64,000 nt of DNA from Paraburkholderia agricolaris (GTDB lineage: Bacteria > Pseudomonadota > Gammaproteobacteria > Burkholderiales > Burkholderiaceae), in assembly GCF_009455635.1 (NCBI RefSeq), contig NZ_QPER01000002.1, positions 62,001 to 126,000 of the forward strand. The letters are read 5' to 3'. Numbering within the stretch: position 1 is the first letter of the stretch; each line of letters begins with the position of its first letter. The position numbers and the translations under genes are program-made. Below are positions 54,249 to 62,544 of the stretch, piece by piece. The notes below the pieces were generated by a model. The model made no database searches and had not been told where the DNA came from. It worked only from the letters and a program-made list of their open reading frames with translations.

Positions 54249-54932
54249 ATGCTGCTGCACATTCCGAATGTACTGAACGCCGAGCAACTGCGCCTTGTGC
54301 GCGAACGGCTCGATAGCGCCGGCGACGCATGGGTCGATGGCCGTGCGACCGCCGGCTACCAGGGCGCGCCGGTCAAACGCAACCAGCAGATCGCCGAGCA
54401 TTCGCCGATCGCGCGTGAGCTCGGCGATGTGATTCTCGCGTCGATCGAGCGCAACCCGCTGTTCATCAGCGCGGCGTTGCCGAACCAGGTGTATCCGCCG
54501 CTCTTCAACCGTTACGAAGGCGGCATGCAATTCGGCAGTCACGTGGACGGCGCAGTGCGGGTGTTGCCCAACGGCGTGAAGCTGCGTACGGACGTGTCGG
54601 TGACGTTGTTCCTCTCCGAACCCGGCGAGTACGACGGCGGCGAACTCGTGATCGAAGACACCTATGGCGTACAGCAGGTCAAACTGCCGGCGGGCGACAT
54701 GATCGTCTATCCGGCCACCAGCCTGCATCAGGTCACGCCGGTCACGCGCGGCGCGCGCCTTGCCAGCTTCTTCTGGGTGCAAAGCCTCGTGCGCAGCGAC
54801 ACGCAGCGCGCGCTGCTATTCGATATGGACACGGCGATCCAACGTCTGAACGCCACCCAGGCCGACGATACCGCGCGTCGCAGCCTGGTCGGCTGTTACC
54901 ACAACCTGTTACGTACCTGGAGTGAAACGTGA
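54249..54932 (+). CDS. piuC: PKHD-type Fe(II)/2-oxoglutarate hydroxylase PiuC/YbiX
   Basis: 227 residues from the ATG at 54249, which aligns with known members (~225). Iron ligands His and Asp in [10 protein letters not shown] and the distal His in [12 protein letters not shown]; the 2-oxoglutarate Arg follows in [22 protein letters not shown] and [10 protein letters not shown] are typical. PiuC-type enzymes are encoded with catecholate receptors and affect siderophore uptake; their substrate is not settled. The PepSY gene overlaps its stop. Confidence 0.94.
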   Translation: MLLHIPNVLNAEQLRLVRERLDSAGDAWVDGRATAGYQGAPVKRNQQIAEHSPIARELGDVILASIERNPLFISAALPNQVYPPLFNRYEGGMQFGSHVDGAVRVLPNGVKLRTDVSVTLFLSEPGEYDGGELVIEDTYGVQQVKLPAGDMIVYPATSLHQVTPVTRGARLASFFWVQSLVRSDTQRALLFDMDTAIQRLNATQADDTARRSLVGCYHNLLRTWSET

Positions 54933-55651
54933 GCGTCCCGGAGGTGATTGATTTCCAACCGGCTGCGGCCAGCGGCGCTGTGGCGAGCGAACCGCAGCGG
55001 CTCGACCGCGACGAATGGAAAGCGCGGCAGCAACGCTCGCGCCGTGCCACCTTCATCAAATGGCTGCGCAAAGTGCATGGCTGGATCGGTTTATGGGGCG
55101 CGGCGCTCGGCTTGTTGTTTGGCACCACGGGCTTTCTGCTGAACCATCGCGGCGGCCCTCTCAGGGTATCGACTGGCGAGCCGCAGGTGTCGGTCGTGCA
55201 GGTGCCGTTGCCACAACCGGCGCCGCCAACGCCGCGCGAACTCGGCAAGTGGCTCAAGCAGGAACTGAAACTGGCCGGCAACCCAGGGCGCGTGCAGAAA
55301 GAGCCCGCGCATCCCGTCGCGTGGGGTGAACGCAGCATGGTGCAACCCGAACACTGGCAGCTCAACTTCGCGTCGCCGCATGAAAACACCGCCGCCGAGT
55401 ATTGGGTCGGCAACGGCTACGTAACGGTCAAGCGCAGCGAGAACTCGTTTCTCGCGACGCTCACGAATCTGCACAAGGGCGTCGGTTTGAGCGTGGGCTG
55501 GGTGCTGCTGATCGATACGCTGGCGGGCAGCATCATTCTGCTGTCGCTCACCGGCGTGCTGCTTTGGACTGAGTTGAACAAACGCAAAACCGTCGGCGCG
55601 GTGCTGGTGATCGGGTCGATCGTCGCCGCGGTGTGCATGGGGCTGAGCTAG
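54929..55651 (+). CDS. PepSY-associated membrane protein of the iron operon
   Basis: 240 residues beginning with GTG at 54929, overlapping the piuC stop by four bases (translational coupling). One helix at ~50-72 ([20 protein letters not shown]) with the PepSY-type start [10 protein letters not shown], a periplasmic part of ~120 residues, and two further helices ([34 protein letters not shown]). Such proteins are thought to reduce or release iron from siderophores at the inner membrane. Third gene of the Fur-box operon. Confidence 0.9.
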   Translation: MSVPEVIDFQPAAASGAVASEPQRLDRDEWKARQQRSRRATFIKWLRKVHGWIGLWGAALGLLFGTTGFLLNHRGGPLRVSTGEPQVSVVQVPLPQPAPPTPRELGKWLKQELKLAGNPGRVQKEPAHPVAWGERSMVQPEHWQLNFASPHENTAAEYWVGNGYVTVKRSENSFLATLTNLHKGVGLSVGWVLLIDTLAGSIILLSLTGVLLWTELNKRKTVGAVLVIGSIVAAVCMGLS

Positions 55652-55772
55652 ACGGCGCTGCGGCAGGCGCTCGCGCATCCAGCATCCTGCCCGCCCGCCA
55701 GCGAGAAAACGGGTACTCGCGCTAGAATCTTCGCAGACCACCAAAACTGTTGGCCCTGCCGAAATTCTGCCA

Positions 55773-56462
55773 ATGACGATATCCCCCAATCAGGTCGACG
55801 CCGCGCTGATCTCGCGGCGTTCGATCCGCGCCTTCCTGCCCACGCCGGTTGCGCGCGCCGACATCGAAGCGATTCTCGAAGCGGCCAGCCGCGCGCCGTC
55901 GGGCACCAATACCCAGCCGTGGAAGGTGTATGTGGTGACGGGCGAGTCGCTTGCGCGACTGTCGCAGGCCCTGGTAGCCGCTTATGACGATCCCCAGCGC
56001 GATGCGCTGTATCAGGAAGAGTATCGCTACTACCCGCGTCAATGGGTGTCGCCGTATATCGACCGCCGTCGCAAGATCGGCTGGGATCTGTACGGCTTGC
56101 TCGGCATCGAAAAGGGCGACAAGGCGCGCATGCATGAACAGCATGCGCAGAACTACCGCTTCTTCGGTGCGCCGGTCGGCCTGTTCTTTACGATCGAGCG
56201 GGTGATGGAGCGCGGCAGCTGGCTCGACTACGGCATGTTCCTGCAAGCGATCATGACGGCGGCGCGCGGGCGTGGTCTCGATACCTGTCCGCAGGCCGCA
56301 TTTACGCCGTTTCACAGCGTGATTGCCGGGCATCTTGGCCTGCTGCCCGAAGAGCAACTGGTGTGCGGCATGTCGCTCGGTTTCGCCGACGAAAGCGCGC
56401 TGGTCAATACGCTGCGCACCGAGCGCGAACCGGTTGAGCGGTTCACGCGATTCCTCGATTGA
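55773..56462 (+). CDS. Nitroreductase family protein
   Basis: 229 residues with the FMN-binding start (ISRRSIRAFLPTPVAR), AASRAPSGTNTQPWKVYVVT, and the second FMN strand (GLDTCPQAAFTPFHSVIAGH). These dimeric flavoenzymes reduce nitro compounds, quinones or other electrophiles with NAD(P)H. Natural substrate unknown. The HiPIP gene follows by 39 bases, so an electron-transfer link is possible. Confidence 0.93.
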   Translation: MTISPNQVDAALISRRSIRAFLPTPVARADIEAILEAASRAPSGTNTQPWKVYVVTGESLARLSQALVAAYDDPQRDALYQEEYRYYPRQWVSPYIDRRRKIGWDLYGLLGIEKGDKARMHEQHAQNYRFFGAPVGLFFTIERVMERGSWLDYGMFLQAIMTAARGRGLDTCPQAAFTPFHSVIAGHLGLLPEEQLVCGMSLGFADESALVNTLRTEREPVERFTRFLD

Positions 56463-56501
56463 TCCCGATTGACGGGCATCCCCACTTCTCATCGGACCAC
56501 A

Positions 56502-56813
56502 ATGAAAACCTCACGCCGCGATTTTCTGATGCTGAGTGTGGGCGTGAGCTCATCGCTCATGCTGTCCCGCGTCGCATTCGCCGACACCGCGAACAGATTG
56601 AGCGAAGCCGATCCGAAGGCACAAGCCGTCGGCTATACCGAGGACGCATCCAAGGTCGATAAGGCGAAATTCCCTGGCTATGCCGCCGGACAAACCTGCG
56701 CTAACTGTTCGCTGTTCCAGGGCAAAGCCACGGACGCCTATGGTGGCTGCACGCTGTTCGGCGACAAGCAGGTCGCCGCGCACGGCTGGTGCAGTTCGTA
56801 TTCGAATATGTGA
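56502..56813 (+). CDS. High-potential iron-sulfur protein (HiPIP)
   Basis: 103 residues from the ATG at 56502. Tat signal SRRDFLMLSVGVSSSLMLS, cleaved near AFAD. The four cluster cysteines lie in TCANCSLFQG, YGGCTLFGDK and HGWCSSYSNM, in the spacing of the family. Carries one electron in the periplasm through a [4Fe-4S] cluster, usually between the cytochrome bc1 complex or an oxidase and another donor. The protein is folded before Tat export. Confidence 0.95.
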   Translation: MKTSRRDFLMLSVGVSSSLMLSRVAFADTANRLSEADPKAQAVGYTEDASKVDKAKFPGYAAGQTCANCSLFQGKATDAYGGCTLFGDKQVAAHGWCSSYSNM

Positions 56814-56852
56814 CCGCGCAAGCGGTAGGTGCGATTAAAAAACGCGCTGACT

Positions 56853-57239
56853 CTAGTTCAGCGCGCTCAGTACCAGGTCATGCGAATGACCGATCCATAC
56901 CGCTGCGTCGCGGTGATCGCGTAAGGCGTCGCCCGTATTCGGGTGCAGAAAAATATCGAGCGCGCCGTGATTCAGTGTGAGCCAGCCGACGAGTTCGGCG
57001 AACTGGTCTTGCGCGAACGCGAGCTGATACGACCACATGGGATGCGGCCCGACCGGGCGTTCGTGAAATCGGCCTAATTGCAGCTTGTCGTTCCAGTGCG
57101 CTTCGATCTGTTCGCGAAAGGCCCACGCGGCGTCGCGGCTGCCTGAATCGAAGTAAACGTGGGCGTGCCAACTCTGGATGGCTGAGGTGTCGCGAAAGGT
57201 CATAACCAGGTCCGTTGCGGTTCCGTTTTTATCAGACAC
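56853..57239 (-). CDS. DOPA 4,5-dioxygenase-like protein
   Basis: 128 residues starting with GTG immediately after the stop of the upstream gene. WHAHVYFDSGSRDAAWAFRE, GPHPMWSYQLAFA and LDIFLHPNTGD followed by WIG are the family's conserved parts, with His in the HAHVYFD and HP motifs as likely metal ligands. The fungal enzyme opens the ring of DOPA; bacterial members have undefined substrates. Second gene of a two-gene unit with a GNAT. Confidence 0.88.
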   Translation of the reverse strand: MSDKNGTATDLVMTFRDTSAIQSWHAHVYFDSGSRDAAWAFREQIEAHWNDKLQLGRFHERPVGPHPMWSYQLAFAQDQFAELVGWLTLNHGALDIFLHPNTGDALRDHRDAAVWIGHSHDLVLSALN

Positions 57240-57713
57240 TCATTCTGCTTGAGTTTGCGCTGACGCGTGCGGCATGCACCTCATGTGAAACTGTATTTCG
57301 TCTTCATTGACAATGTCGAAGCCGAGGCGTTGATAGAGACGTCTCGCGGGATTGCCTTTGAGCACCTTGAGCGTGACCGGCAATACGTCGGCCTGCGCGG
57401 CCAGCAAGACTGTCCGCAGCGCTCGCTCGCCGATGCCGCGCCCTTGATGTGCCGGCGCAATCTGCAACTGCACGACGACCCACTCGGTCTCGGTGCGATA
57501 CGCTTTCAGCAAACCAACCGGCGCGCTGTCGAGGCAGATCACGCGCGCCGCATCGTAGCGGTGGCGCAGGCGCGCGCGATGCTGGGCATCGTCGATGGGC
57601 TCGCCGACCTGCGCCAGATGCTCGGTCATGGTGGCCTTGCGCAGTTCGAAGAGAAAGTGCTCGTCGGCTTCTAACGCTGGGCGCAGGGTAAGGACGGGTT
57701 CTTGAGCGGACAT
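57240..57713 (-). CDS. GNAT family N-acetyltransferase
   Basis: 157 residues from the ATG at 57713; a longer frame to 57794 has no family similarity at its N-terminus. The acetyl-CoA loop is QIAPAHQGRGIGERALRTVL, and the end (GNPARRLYQRLGFDIVNEDE) is classical for GNATs. Substrate unknown. Its stop codon is directly followed by the GTG of the DOPA-dioxygenase-like gene, so the two are coupled. Confidence 0.9.
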   Translation of the reverse strand: MSAQEPVLTLRPALEADEHFLFELRKATMTEHLAQVGEPIDDAQHRARLRHRYDAARVICLDSAPVGLLKAYRTETEWVVVQLQIAPAHQGRGIGERALRTVLLAAQADVLPVTLKVLKGNPARRLYQRLGFDIVNEDEIQFHMRCMPHASAQTQAE

Positions 57714-58139
57714 GCGAAGGACGTCTCCGGCGCGTGGGTGGCGAATTGGAACGGTCGTGAATTGTCGCGCCAGCCGCGCTTTTTTGCCATGCATTGATGT
57801 TTCGACCCCTCAATATGGTGGTTCACGTCTGAAGAAATCGCGCGCTGTGCCGATTCGGCAAACTGGGCAGCCATTTCCCCTCGTTTCGCGCAATTGCATT
57901 CGTGCTCGCTCACATAAACTGTTTTCCATGGAGCGACAAGTCACCGCGCCCATCGACGCGGTCTTCCCCCGCGTTGTTTTGAACCGTACCGTTGATGGCA
58001 GTTTGCCGCGGTTGTTTAACGTGGCAGGGCAGTAAAGCAGTAGGAAGTCGAAGCAATGCAAACAACGCGCAGTTGCAGTATCCATGCGCGAATCAGCAGG
58101 GGGTTGCAGCGAGGTGATGTTGATGGCGAGGGACCGAGC

Positions 58140-58325
58140 TGTAACGCAGTAGCAGTGCAAGTAACAATGCAGCAGCAGTGCGAGCAACAATGTAGTAGCA
58201 GCGTAAGCAGCAACAGCTTTGTTTTGTTAGTTTATGGTGGGTTTAGGTCGGCAAGCATCCACGCGCCTGCACGACTGTTCCATCCTGTCAGACCCTGTTC
58301 CTTCGCGGGAACAGGGTTTTTTTTC
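58140..58325 (+). ncRNA. Candidate small RNA ending at a strong terminator
   Basis: The strong rho-independent terminator at its 3' end follows no coding gene on this strand, so some plus-strand transcript must end there. The stretch before it carries AG/CA-rich degenerate repeats likely to be single-stranded. The 5' end is unknown; 58140 is a guess. Confidence 0.35.
58293..58325 (+). terminator. Strong rho-independent terminator without an upstream gene
   Basis: CCCTGTTCC and GGGAACAGGG pair around a short TTCGC-type loop and are followed by eight T residues. The nearest plus-strand gene upstream is the HiPIP gene, almost 1.5 kb away and followed by minus-strand genes. Confidence 0.88.
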
Positions 58326-58607
58326 GTCGGTGCGGAAAATGTGACTTGTATTTAGCCCGTCCGAACCTATATGGCAGCGTTGCATTTCGGCGCGGCCGTA
58401 GCGGGAAGTCTGCTCGCGCGCGGCGAGATGTCACGCGCAATCGAGACTTTAAGTTGTTTAAGTCTGTCTTAATAGTTGCTTGCCATGATGGCTACACAGA
58501 CTCACATTAAGGGCCTGTCAAGCCGCCGGCGCATCGGCGGCGTTTGCCACCGGAGACCACATCATTCGGTGGCAAAGCCGAGAGTTAGCGAAGGAGGTTG
58601 AATCGAT

Positions 58608-59081
58608 ATGTCCAGTAAATCGCGAGTCCGCAAGCACACCCAGCCGGCGATGTCCCCGCTGCTGCGCGCGCTAACCTTTAGCCGCACCGCCCACGAACCG
58701 GTCACCACGGCGATGCTCCTGCAGTGCTACACCGCTCTCGATGCGTTCCAACGCGGCCGGGGCTCGCGGGATTTGCACCTGACCTTGAGCCGGCATTTGC
58801 TGGTGTCGCAAGAATTGGCGCGTCTGGGTCTCGGCGAGGACGTTCTTGCCGATATCGAGAGCGCGCATGCGGCCATGGTTCAGCTCGACACGCGTGAGCA
58901 CCAGGACGGTGCCTGGAAGTTGCAGGACGGCGAATACGCCCGTCTCTGCACGGCGCTGGCCATTCTTGATGGACAACTGTCGGCCGCATCGTTGAGCGAG
59001 ATCGCGAACGCGGAAGCGAAGATGGTCGAAGGGCTGATGAGATCGGCTCGCGCGCAGGCGATTGTCGAAGCAGTGGTTTAA
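58608..59081 (+). CDS. Conserved-looking cytoplasmic protein of unknown function
   Basis: 157 residues starting at an ATG with AAGGAGGTTGAATCGAT before it, a very strong ribosome-binding site. Basic N-terminus (SSKSRVRKHTQ), then an all-helical pattern (TTAMLLQCYTALDAFQRGRG; SLSEIANAEAKMVEGLMRSA). No membrane segment or family recognised. It has its own terminator. Expression is probably high, judging by the start signal. Confidence 0.7.
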   Translation: MSSKSRVRKHTQPAMSPLLRALTFSRTAHEPVTTAMLLQCYTALDAFQRGRGSRDLHLTLSRHLLVSQELARLGLGEDVLADIESAHAAMVQLDTREHQDGAWKLQDGEYARLCTALAILDGQLSAASLSEIANAEAKMVEGLMRSARAQAIVEAVV

Positions 59082-59129
59082 GCGGGCATCAGCCTGACCT
59101 CGCAGCGCCGCAGTGACTAACGCGGACAC

Positions 59130-59157
59130 AAAAACGCCCGGAAACGGGCGTTTTTTC
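59130..59157 (+). terminator. Rho-independent terminator
   Basis: AAAACGCCCG and CGGGCGTTTT pair with a short GAAA loop and are followed by a T-run, ~50 bases after the stop of the preceding gene. It is A-rich on the left and so may work in both directions. Confidence 0.9.
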
Positions 59158-59227
59158 TACTTCAGCGCAAGTTTTGCTGTCCGCAAATCCGCAGCATCCG
59201 CGACGCACCTGATTAAAGCGGCGCGGC

Positions 59228-59233
59228 TATAAT
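59228..59233 (+). promoter_or_regulatory. Consensus -10 box seven bases before the first cus-operon start
   Basis: TATAAT at 59228-59233; the ATG is at 59241. No good -35 hexamer is seen at 16-19 bases upstream. If this box is used, transcription starts at or within a base or two of the ATG. No Shine-Dalgarno sequence lies between them. That would give a leaderless mRNA and a promoter that needs an activator. Confidence 0.55.
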
Positions 59234-59240
59234 CTCCGTC

Positions 59241-59603
59241 ATGAAATTTCTGCGGACTTTGCTCCTCCTGTTGCTGTGCGCCGCGCTGCCCATTAGTGGG
59301 CTGGCGGCCAGCGGCTTGACGGGAGATTGTCCAATGCAGATGAGCATGAACGCCGGAGAGGGCGATTCGATGTCGGCTGACATGCCCGGCTGCGAGTCCA
59401 TGCATTCATCGCAGAGCGAAAAGGTGAAGAACTTTTTCTGCAAGGTAACGGCGCAATGCCAGCTTGGCAGTCTGTATCACCCGGTCTCTCCGACCGGGAT
59501 AACCCGGCCTGCCGGGTTATCGAGTACCGTTGTCTTCCACTACACGCAGTCGCTGCCGGTCCGTGAGCCGTCCGGCTTGTGGCGGCCTCCTCGCACTCTC
59601 TAA
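59241..59603 (+). CDS. Exported Met/Cys/His-containing protein at the head of the cus operon
   Basis: 120 residues. Sec signal MKFLRTLLLLLLCAALPISG, then a short region rich in metal-binding residues (CPMQMSMNAGEGDSMSADMP; GCESMHSSQ) and two more cysteines (FCKVTAQCQLG). The C-terminal third has no clear features. Not CusF or CopK; family unknown to me. Its place before cusC and its Met/Cys/His content suggest a periplasmic copper or silver binder. Confidence 0.75.
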   Translation: MKFLRTLLLLLLCAALPISGLAASGLTGDCPMQMSMNAGEGDSMSADMPGCESMHSSQSEKVKNFFCKVTAQCQLGSLYHPVSPTGITRPAGLSSTVVFHYTQSLPVREPSGLWRPPRTL

Positions 59604-59620
59604 TCCCTTGCTGACAGGTT

Positions 59621-59676
59621 CACCGCATTTGCGGTGAGGTCGTCCTGCGTCCAGGACGTGGACTCCCTTTGGGAGT
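59621..59676 (+). promoter_or_regulatory. Three successive small hairpins before cusC
   Basis: CACCGC/GCGGTG (loop ATTT, 59621-59636), CGTCCTG/CAGGACG (59641-59658) and ACTCCC/GGGAGT (loop TTT, 59662-59676). They fill most of the 92-base gap between the first gene and cusC, and no T-tract follows. RNA processing, stabilisation or translational control are possible. Confidence 0.6.
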
Positions 59677-59695
59677 TCGCCGTTGGGGTTAGAAC

Positions 59696-60991
59696 ATGCC
59701 ATTCATTTTTCGCACGCCGTCAAACCGGCGTGCACCACTGCGCGCGCGCTCGCTTTTCGCCGCACTGATTCTCGCGAGCGGCGCGGCGCACGCTCAGGAA
59801 ACAAGCTACACGCTCGATGCGGCGCTGCAGGCCGCAACCGACCGCTCTTCCGCCATGGGTGCCGCACAGGCATCCGTGCGCGCCAGTTCCGACGCTGCGG
59901 TGCGGGCCGGGCAGTTGCCCGACCCAATGCTCAAAGCAGGCATCGACAACCTGCCGGTGAACGGAGCGCAGCGGTACACCATCGGCCAGGACTTCATGAC
60001 GATGCGCCGCATCGGCATCGAACAGGAATGGGTATCCGCCGATAAGCGCCGCCAGAGTTCGGCCCGCGCGAACGACGTGGTGGACCGCGAGCGCGCCGGA
60101 TATCTGGTGCAACTCGCGAACACGCGGCAGCAAACGGCGTCGGCATGGCTGAACGCTGTCTATGCCAGGCAGGCGCTCGCGTTGCAGCAGGATTTGCTGC
60201 GCCACATGGAGCATGAACTGGAGGCGACAAAAGCCTCCTACCGTGGAGCCAGGGCAACGGCGGCCGACGTCGTACAGGCGCAGGCGATGCTCGCGCAGAC
60301 GCAGGATCAGCGGCTCAAAGCGCAGCAGACCTTTCAGACCGCTCTGATCGGCCTGTCCCGCTGGACTGCCACACCCGTTGCCGATGTGAGCGGCGATCCA
60401 CCCGCGCCGCAATCGTACGTCGCGTCCCTGTCGCCTGAGGCGCTTCGCGACGTCCAACCGGTGCTCATTGCCGCGTCACGGGATATCGCAGTTGCCGACG
60501 GCGATACGGCCGTTGCTAACAGCGACCGCAGTCCTAACTGGACGTGGGAAGTCTCGTATCAGCAGCGCGGCGGCCAGTACTCGAACATGGTTTCGGTCGG
60601 CGTCAGCATTCCCTTGCCGATCAATCGCAAGAATCGCCAGGATCGCGACGCCGCGGAGAAGGCGGAACTCGGCACCAAAGCGCGGCTGATGTACGAAGAC
60701 GCGCAGCGGCAAGTCGAAGCGGATATCCGCACGCAGTCGGCAACGCTCGCCAGCGGCCGCGAGCGCATCACCCAGCTCACCGACTTCCTGCTGCCCGCAG
60801 CGGATCGTCGCGTTCAGCTTGCGGCGGCGGCCTATCGGACGGGCAGCGGGTCGCTCGCGGACGCGTTTGCCGCCCGGCGTGCGCTACTCGACGCCCAGCT
60901 ACAGCTGCTTGATCTTCGGCGCGAGGTGTCCCAGACATGGGCCCAGCTCGAATACCAGGTGGTGCCCGCGTCGATGTCCGTCAGCCAGTGA
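59696..60991 (+). CDS. cusC: Outer-membrane efflux factor, CusC/CzcC-like (TolC family)
   Basis: 431 residues. Signal peptide ending near AAHAQE, then the two OEP repeats with long helices (AALQAATDRSSAMGAAQASV; ELEATKASYRGARATAADVV; YRTGSGSLADAFAARRALLD). Forms the outer-membrane channel of the tripartite pump. There is no lipid-attachment cysteine as in E. coli CusC. Ribosome-binding site weak. Eleven bases separate it from the adaptor gene. Confidence 0.9.
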   Translation: MPFIFRTPSNRRAPLRARSLFAALILASGAAHAQETSYTLDAALQAATDRSSAMGAAQASVRASSDAAVRAGQLPDPMLKAGIDNLPVNGAQRYTIGQDFMTMRRIGIEQEWVSADKRRQSSARANDVVDRERAGYLVQLANTRQQTASAWLNAVYARQALALQQDLLRHMEHELEATKASYRGARATAADVVQAQAMLAQTQDQRLKAQQTFQTALIGLSRWTATPVADVSGDPPAPQSYVASLSPEALRDVQPVLIAASRDIAVADGDTAVANSDRSPNWTWEVSYQQRGGQYSNMVSVGVSIPLPINRKNRQDRDAAEKAELGTKARLMYEDAQRQVEADIRTQSATLASGRERITQLTDFLLPAADRRVQLAAAAYRTGSGSLADAFAARRALLDAQLQLLDLRREVSQTWAQLEYQVVPASMSVSQ

Positions 60992-61002
60992 AGGAGAACA
61001 CC

Positions 61003-62544
61003 ATGCAAAAGAAACAACGGGTACGCGCGGTCCTCATTACGTTCGGCGCCGTGGTTTTGTCAGGCGCAGGCTACGTGGCCGGCGCGCGTCATGCCGCGAA
61101 GGCGGGTTCAGCTTCCGTTGCCGCGATGTCCGTGACGTCTGCAGCGGGCGACAGGATCGATCCGAAGACAGGGCGCAAAGTGCTGTACTGGCACGATCCG
61201 ATGGTCCCGAATCAGCATTTCGACAAACCGGGCAAGTCGCCCTTCATGGACATGCAACTCGAACCCGTGTTCGCCGACGATGCGGGCGTGAGCGGCATCA
61301 AGATCGACCCCGGCTTGCAGCAGAGCCTCGGCATTCGCTACGCCACGGCGCGACGGCAGGACATCGCCGAAGGATTCGATGCCGTCGGGACCACGCAATT
61401 CGACGAATCGCGCGCTGACGTCGTGCAGTCGCGCGTGACCGGCTACATCGACCACCTGTATGCGAGCGCACCGATGCAGCGCATTGCGAAAGGCGCGCCG
61501 ATCGCATCGCTCTTTGTGCCAGATTGGCTGGCGCCGCAGGAGGAGTACCTGACGCTCAAACGCAGCGGTATGGACAGCAGCATGCTCGACGCCGCGCGCG
61601 CGCGTATGCGGGCGATGTCGATTCCCGACGATGTCGTCGCGAATCTCGACCGGACCGGCAACGCGCAGACGCATGTCGTGCTGAGCTCACCCGAAACGGG
61701 CGTGGTCAGCGAGTTGAACGTTCGCGATGGCGCGATGGTGACGCCTGGGCAGACGCTCGCCAAGGTCGCGGGTCTCTCCACGTTATGGCTCATCGTTGAG
61801 ATACCGGAATCTCTGGCGCTGAGCGTGCAGCCCGGCATGACCGCGGATGCCGCATTCGCGGGCGATCCCTCCCAGCATTTCAAAGGGCGGATTCGCGAAA
61901 TCCTGCCGGGCATCAACACTAGCAGCCGCACCTTGCAGGCTCGTCTCGAGATCGACAATGCCGCGTTCAAGCTGACGCCCGGCATGCTGATGCGTGTGCG
62001 GGTCGCCGCGCAAAAACCGGCTTCGCGCCTGCTTGTCCCGTCCGAGGCGGTGATCGCGACCGGCAAGCGCACGGTCGTCATTGTCAGAAACGCGGACGGG
62101 CGTTTGCAGCCGGTGAGTGTCACGGTCGGCAAAGATGTCGGCGAACAGACCGAAGTGTTGAGCGGTCTGACCGACGGCGATCGGGTCGTAGCATCCGGCC
62201 AGTTTCTGATTGATTCGGAAGCCAGCCTGAAATCGGTTCTTCCCCGTCTGGAGGGGAGCACAAACGCGGACCCGGTTGCGCCCGCGTCAGGCCCCGCCAC
62301 GACCGATGCATCCCCAACCTATGAGACCACCGGCAGGGTCGAAAAGGTGACAGCCGACGACATCACGTTCTCTCATCAGCCGGTCCCTGCTTTGGGCTGG
62401 GGCAAGATGACAATGGCATTCGGCAAACCATCGCCGACGGCCTTCCCGGACGCAAAGCCCGGTGAGATGGTGCACTTCGCGTTCCGGCAGACGGACAGCG
62501 GCTACCAGCTGACGACGGTCGAACCGGTAGGAGGCGCCAAATGA
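61003..62544 (+). CDS. cusB: CusB-type membrane fusion protein with a fused CusF domain
   Basis: 513 residues from the ATG at 61003 (AAGGAG upstream). One N-terminal helix, then the heavy-metal-binding motif [20 protein letters not shown] with [10 protein letters not shown]. The barrel-sandwich and alpha-hairpin parts follow ([40 protein letters not shown]). The C-terminal ~75 residues ([33 protein letters not shown]) are a CusF domain with the His, Trp and Met ligands for Cu(I)/Ag(I). In E. coli CusF is a separate protein. The stop overlaps the cusA start (ATGA). Confidence 0.94.
   Translation: MQKKQRVRAVLITFGAVVLSGAGYVAGARHAAKAGSASVAAMSVTSAAGDRIDPKTGRKVLYWHDPMVPNQHFDKPGKSPFMDMQLEPVFADDAGVSGIKIDPGLQQSLGIRYATARRQDIAEGFDAVGTTQFDESRADVVQSRVTGYIDHLYASAPMQRIAKGAPIASLFVPDWLAPQEEYLTLKRSGMDSSMLDAARARMRAMSIPDDVVANLDRTGNAQTHVVLSSPETGVVSELNVRDGAMVTPGQTLAKVAGLSTLWLIVEIPESLALSVQPGMTADAAFAGDPSQHFKGRIREILPGINTSSRTLQARLEIDNAAFKLTPGMLMRVRVAAQKPASRLLVPSEAVIATGKRTVVIVRNADGRLQPVSVTVGKDVGEQTEVLSGLTDGDRVVASGQFLIDSEASLKSVLPRLEGSTNADPVAPASGPATTDASPTYETTGRVEKVTADDITFSHQPVPALGWGKMTMAFGKPSPTAFPDAKPGEMVHFAFRQTDSGYQLTTVEPVGGAK

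Larger units (their letters stand above)
57714..58607. other. Long intergenic region with degenerate repeats and a terminator
   Basis: Nearly 900 bp with no gene I trust. Part of it (58140-58220) is an imperfect tandem repeat on a CAGTAGCAGTGCAAGTAACA theme with a period of about 23 bases. A strong terminator follows at 58293. To its right are a segment with TTTAAGTTGTTTAAGTC and then the leader and AAGGAGGT ribosome-binding site of the next gene. A minus-strand open frame over 57810-58190 is Leu/Cys-rich and looks non-coding. Confidence 0.5.

Noticed and set aside
54742..55413. Minus-strand open frames over piuC and the PepSY gene
   Set aside because: No motifs; the two plus-strand genes are well supported and overlap by four bases as coupled genes do.
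57810..58190. A Leu/Cys-rich minus-strand open frame
   Set aside because: It arises from antisense reading of the CAGTAGCAG repeats; no start signal.
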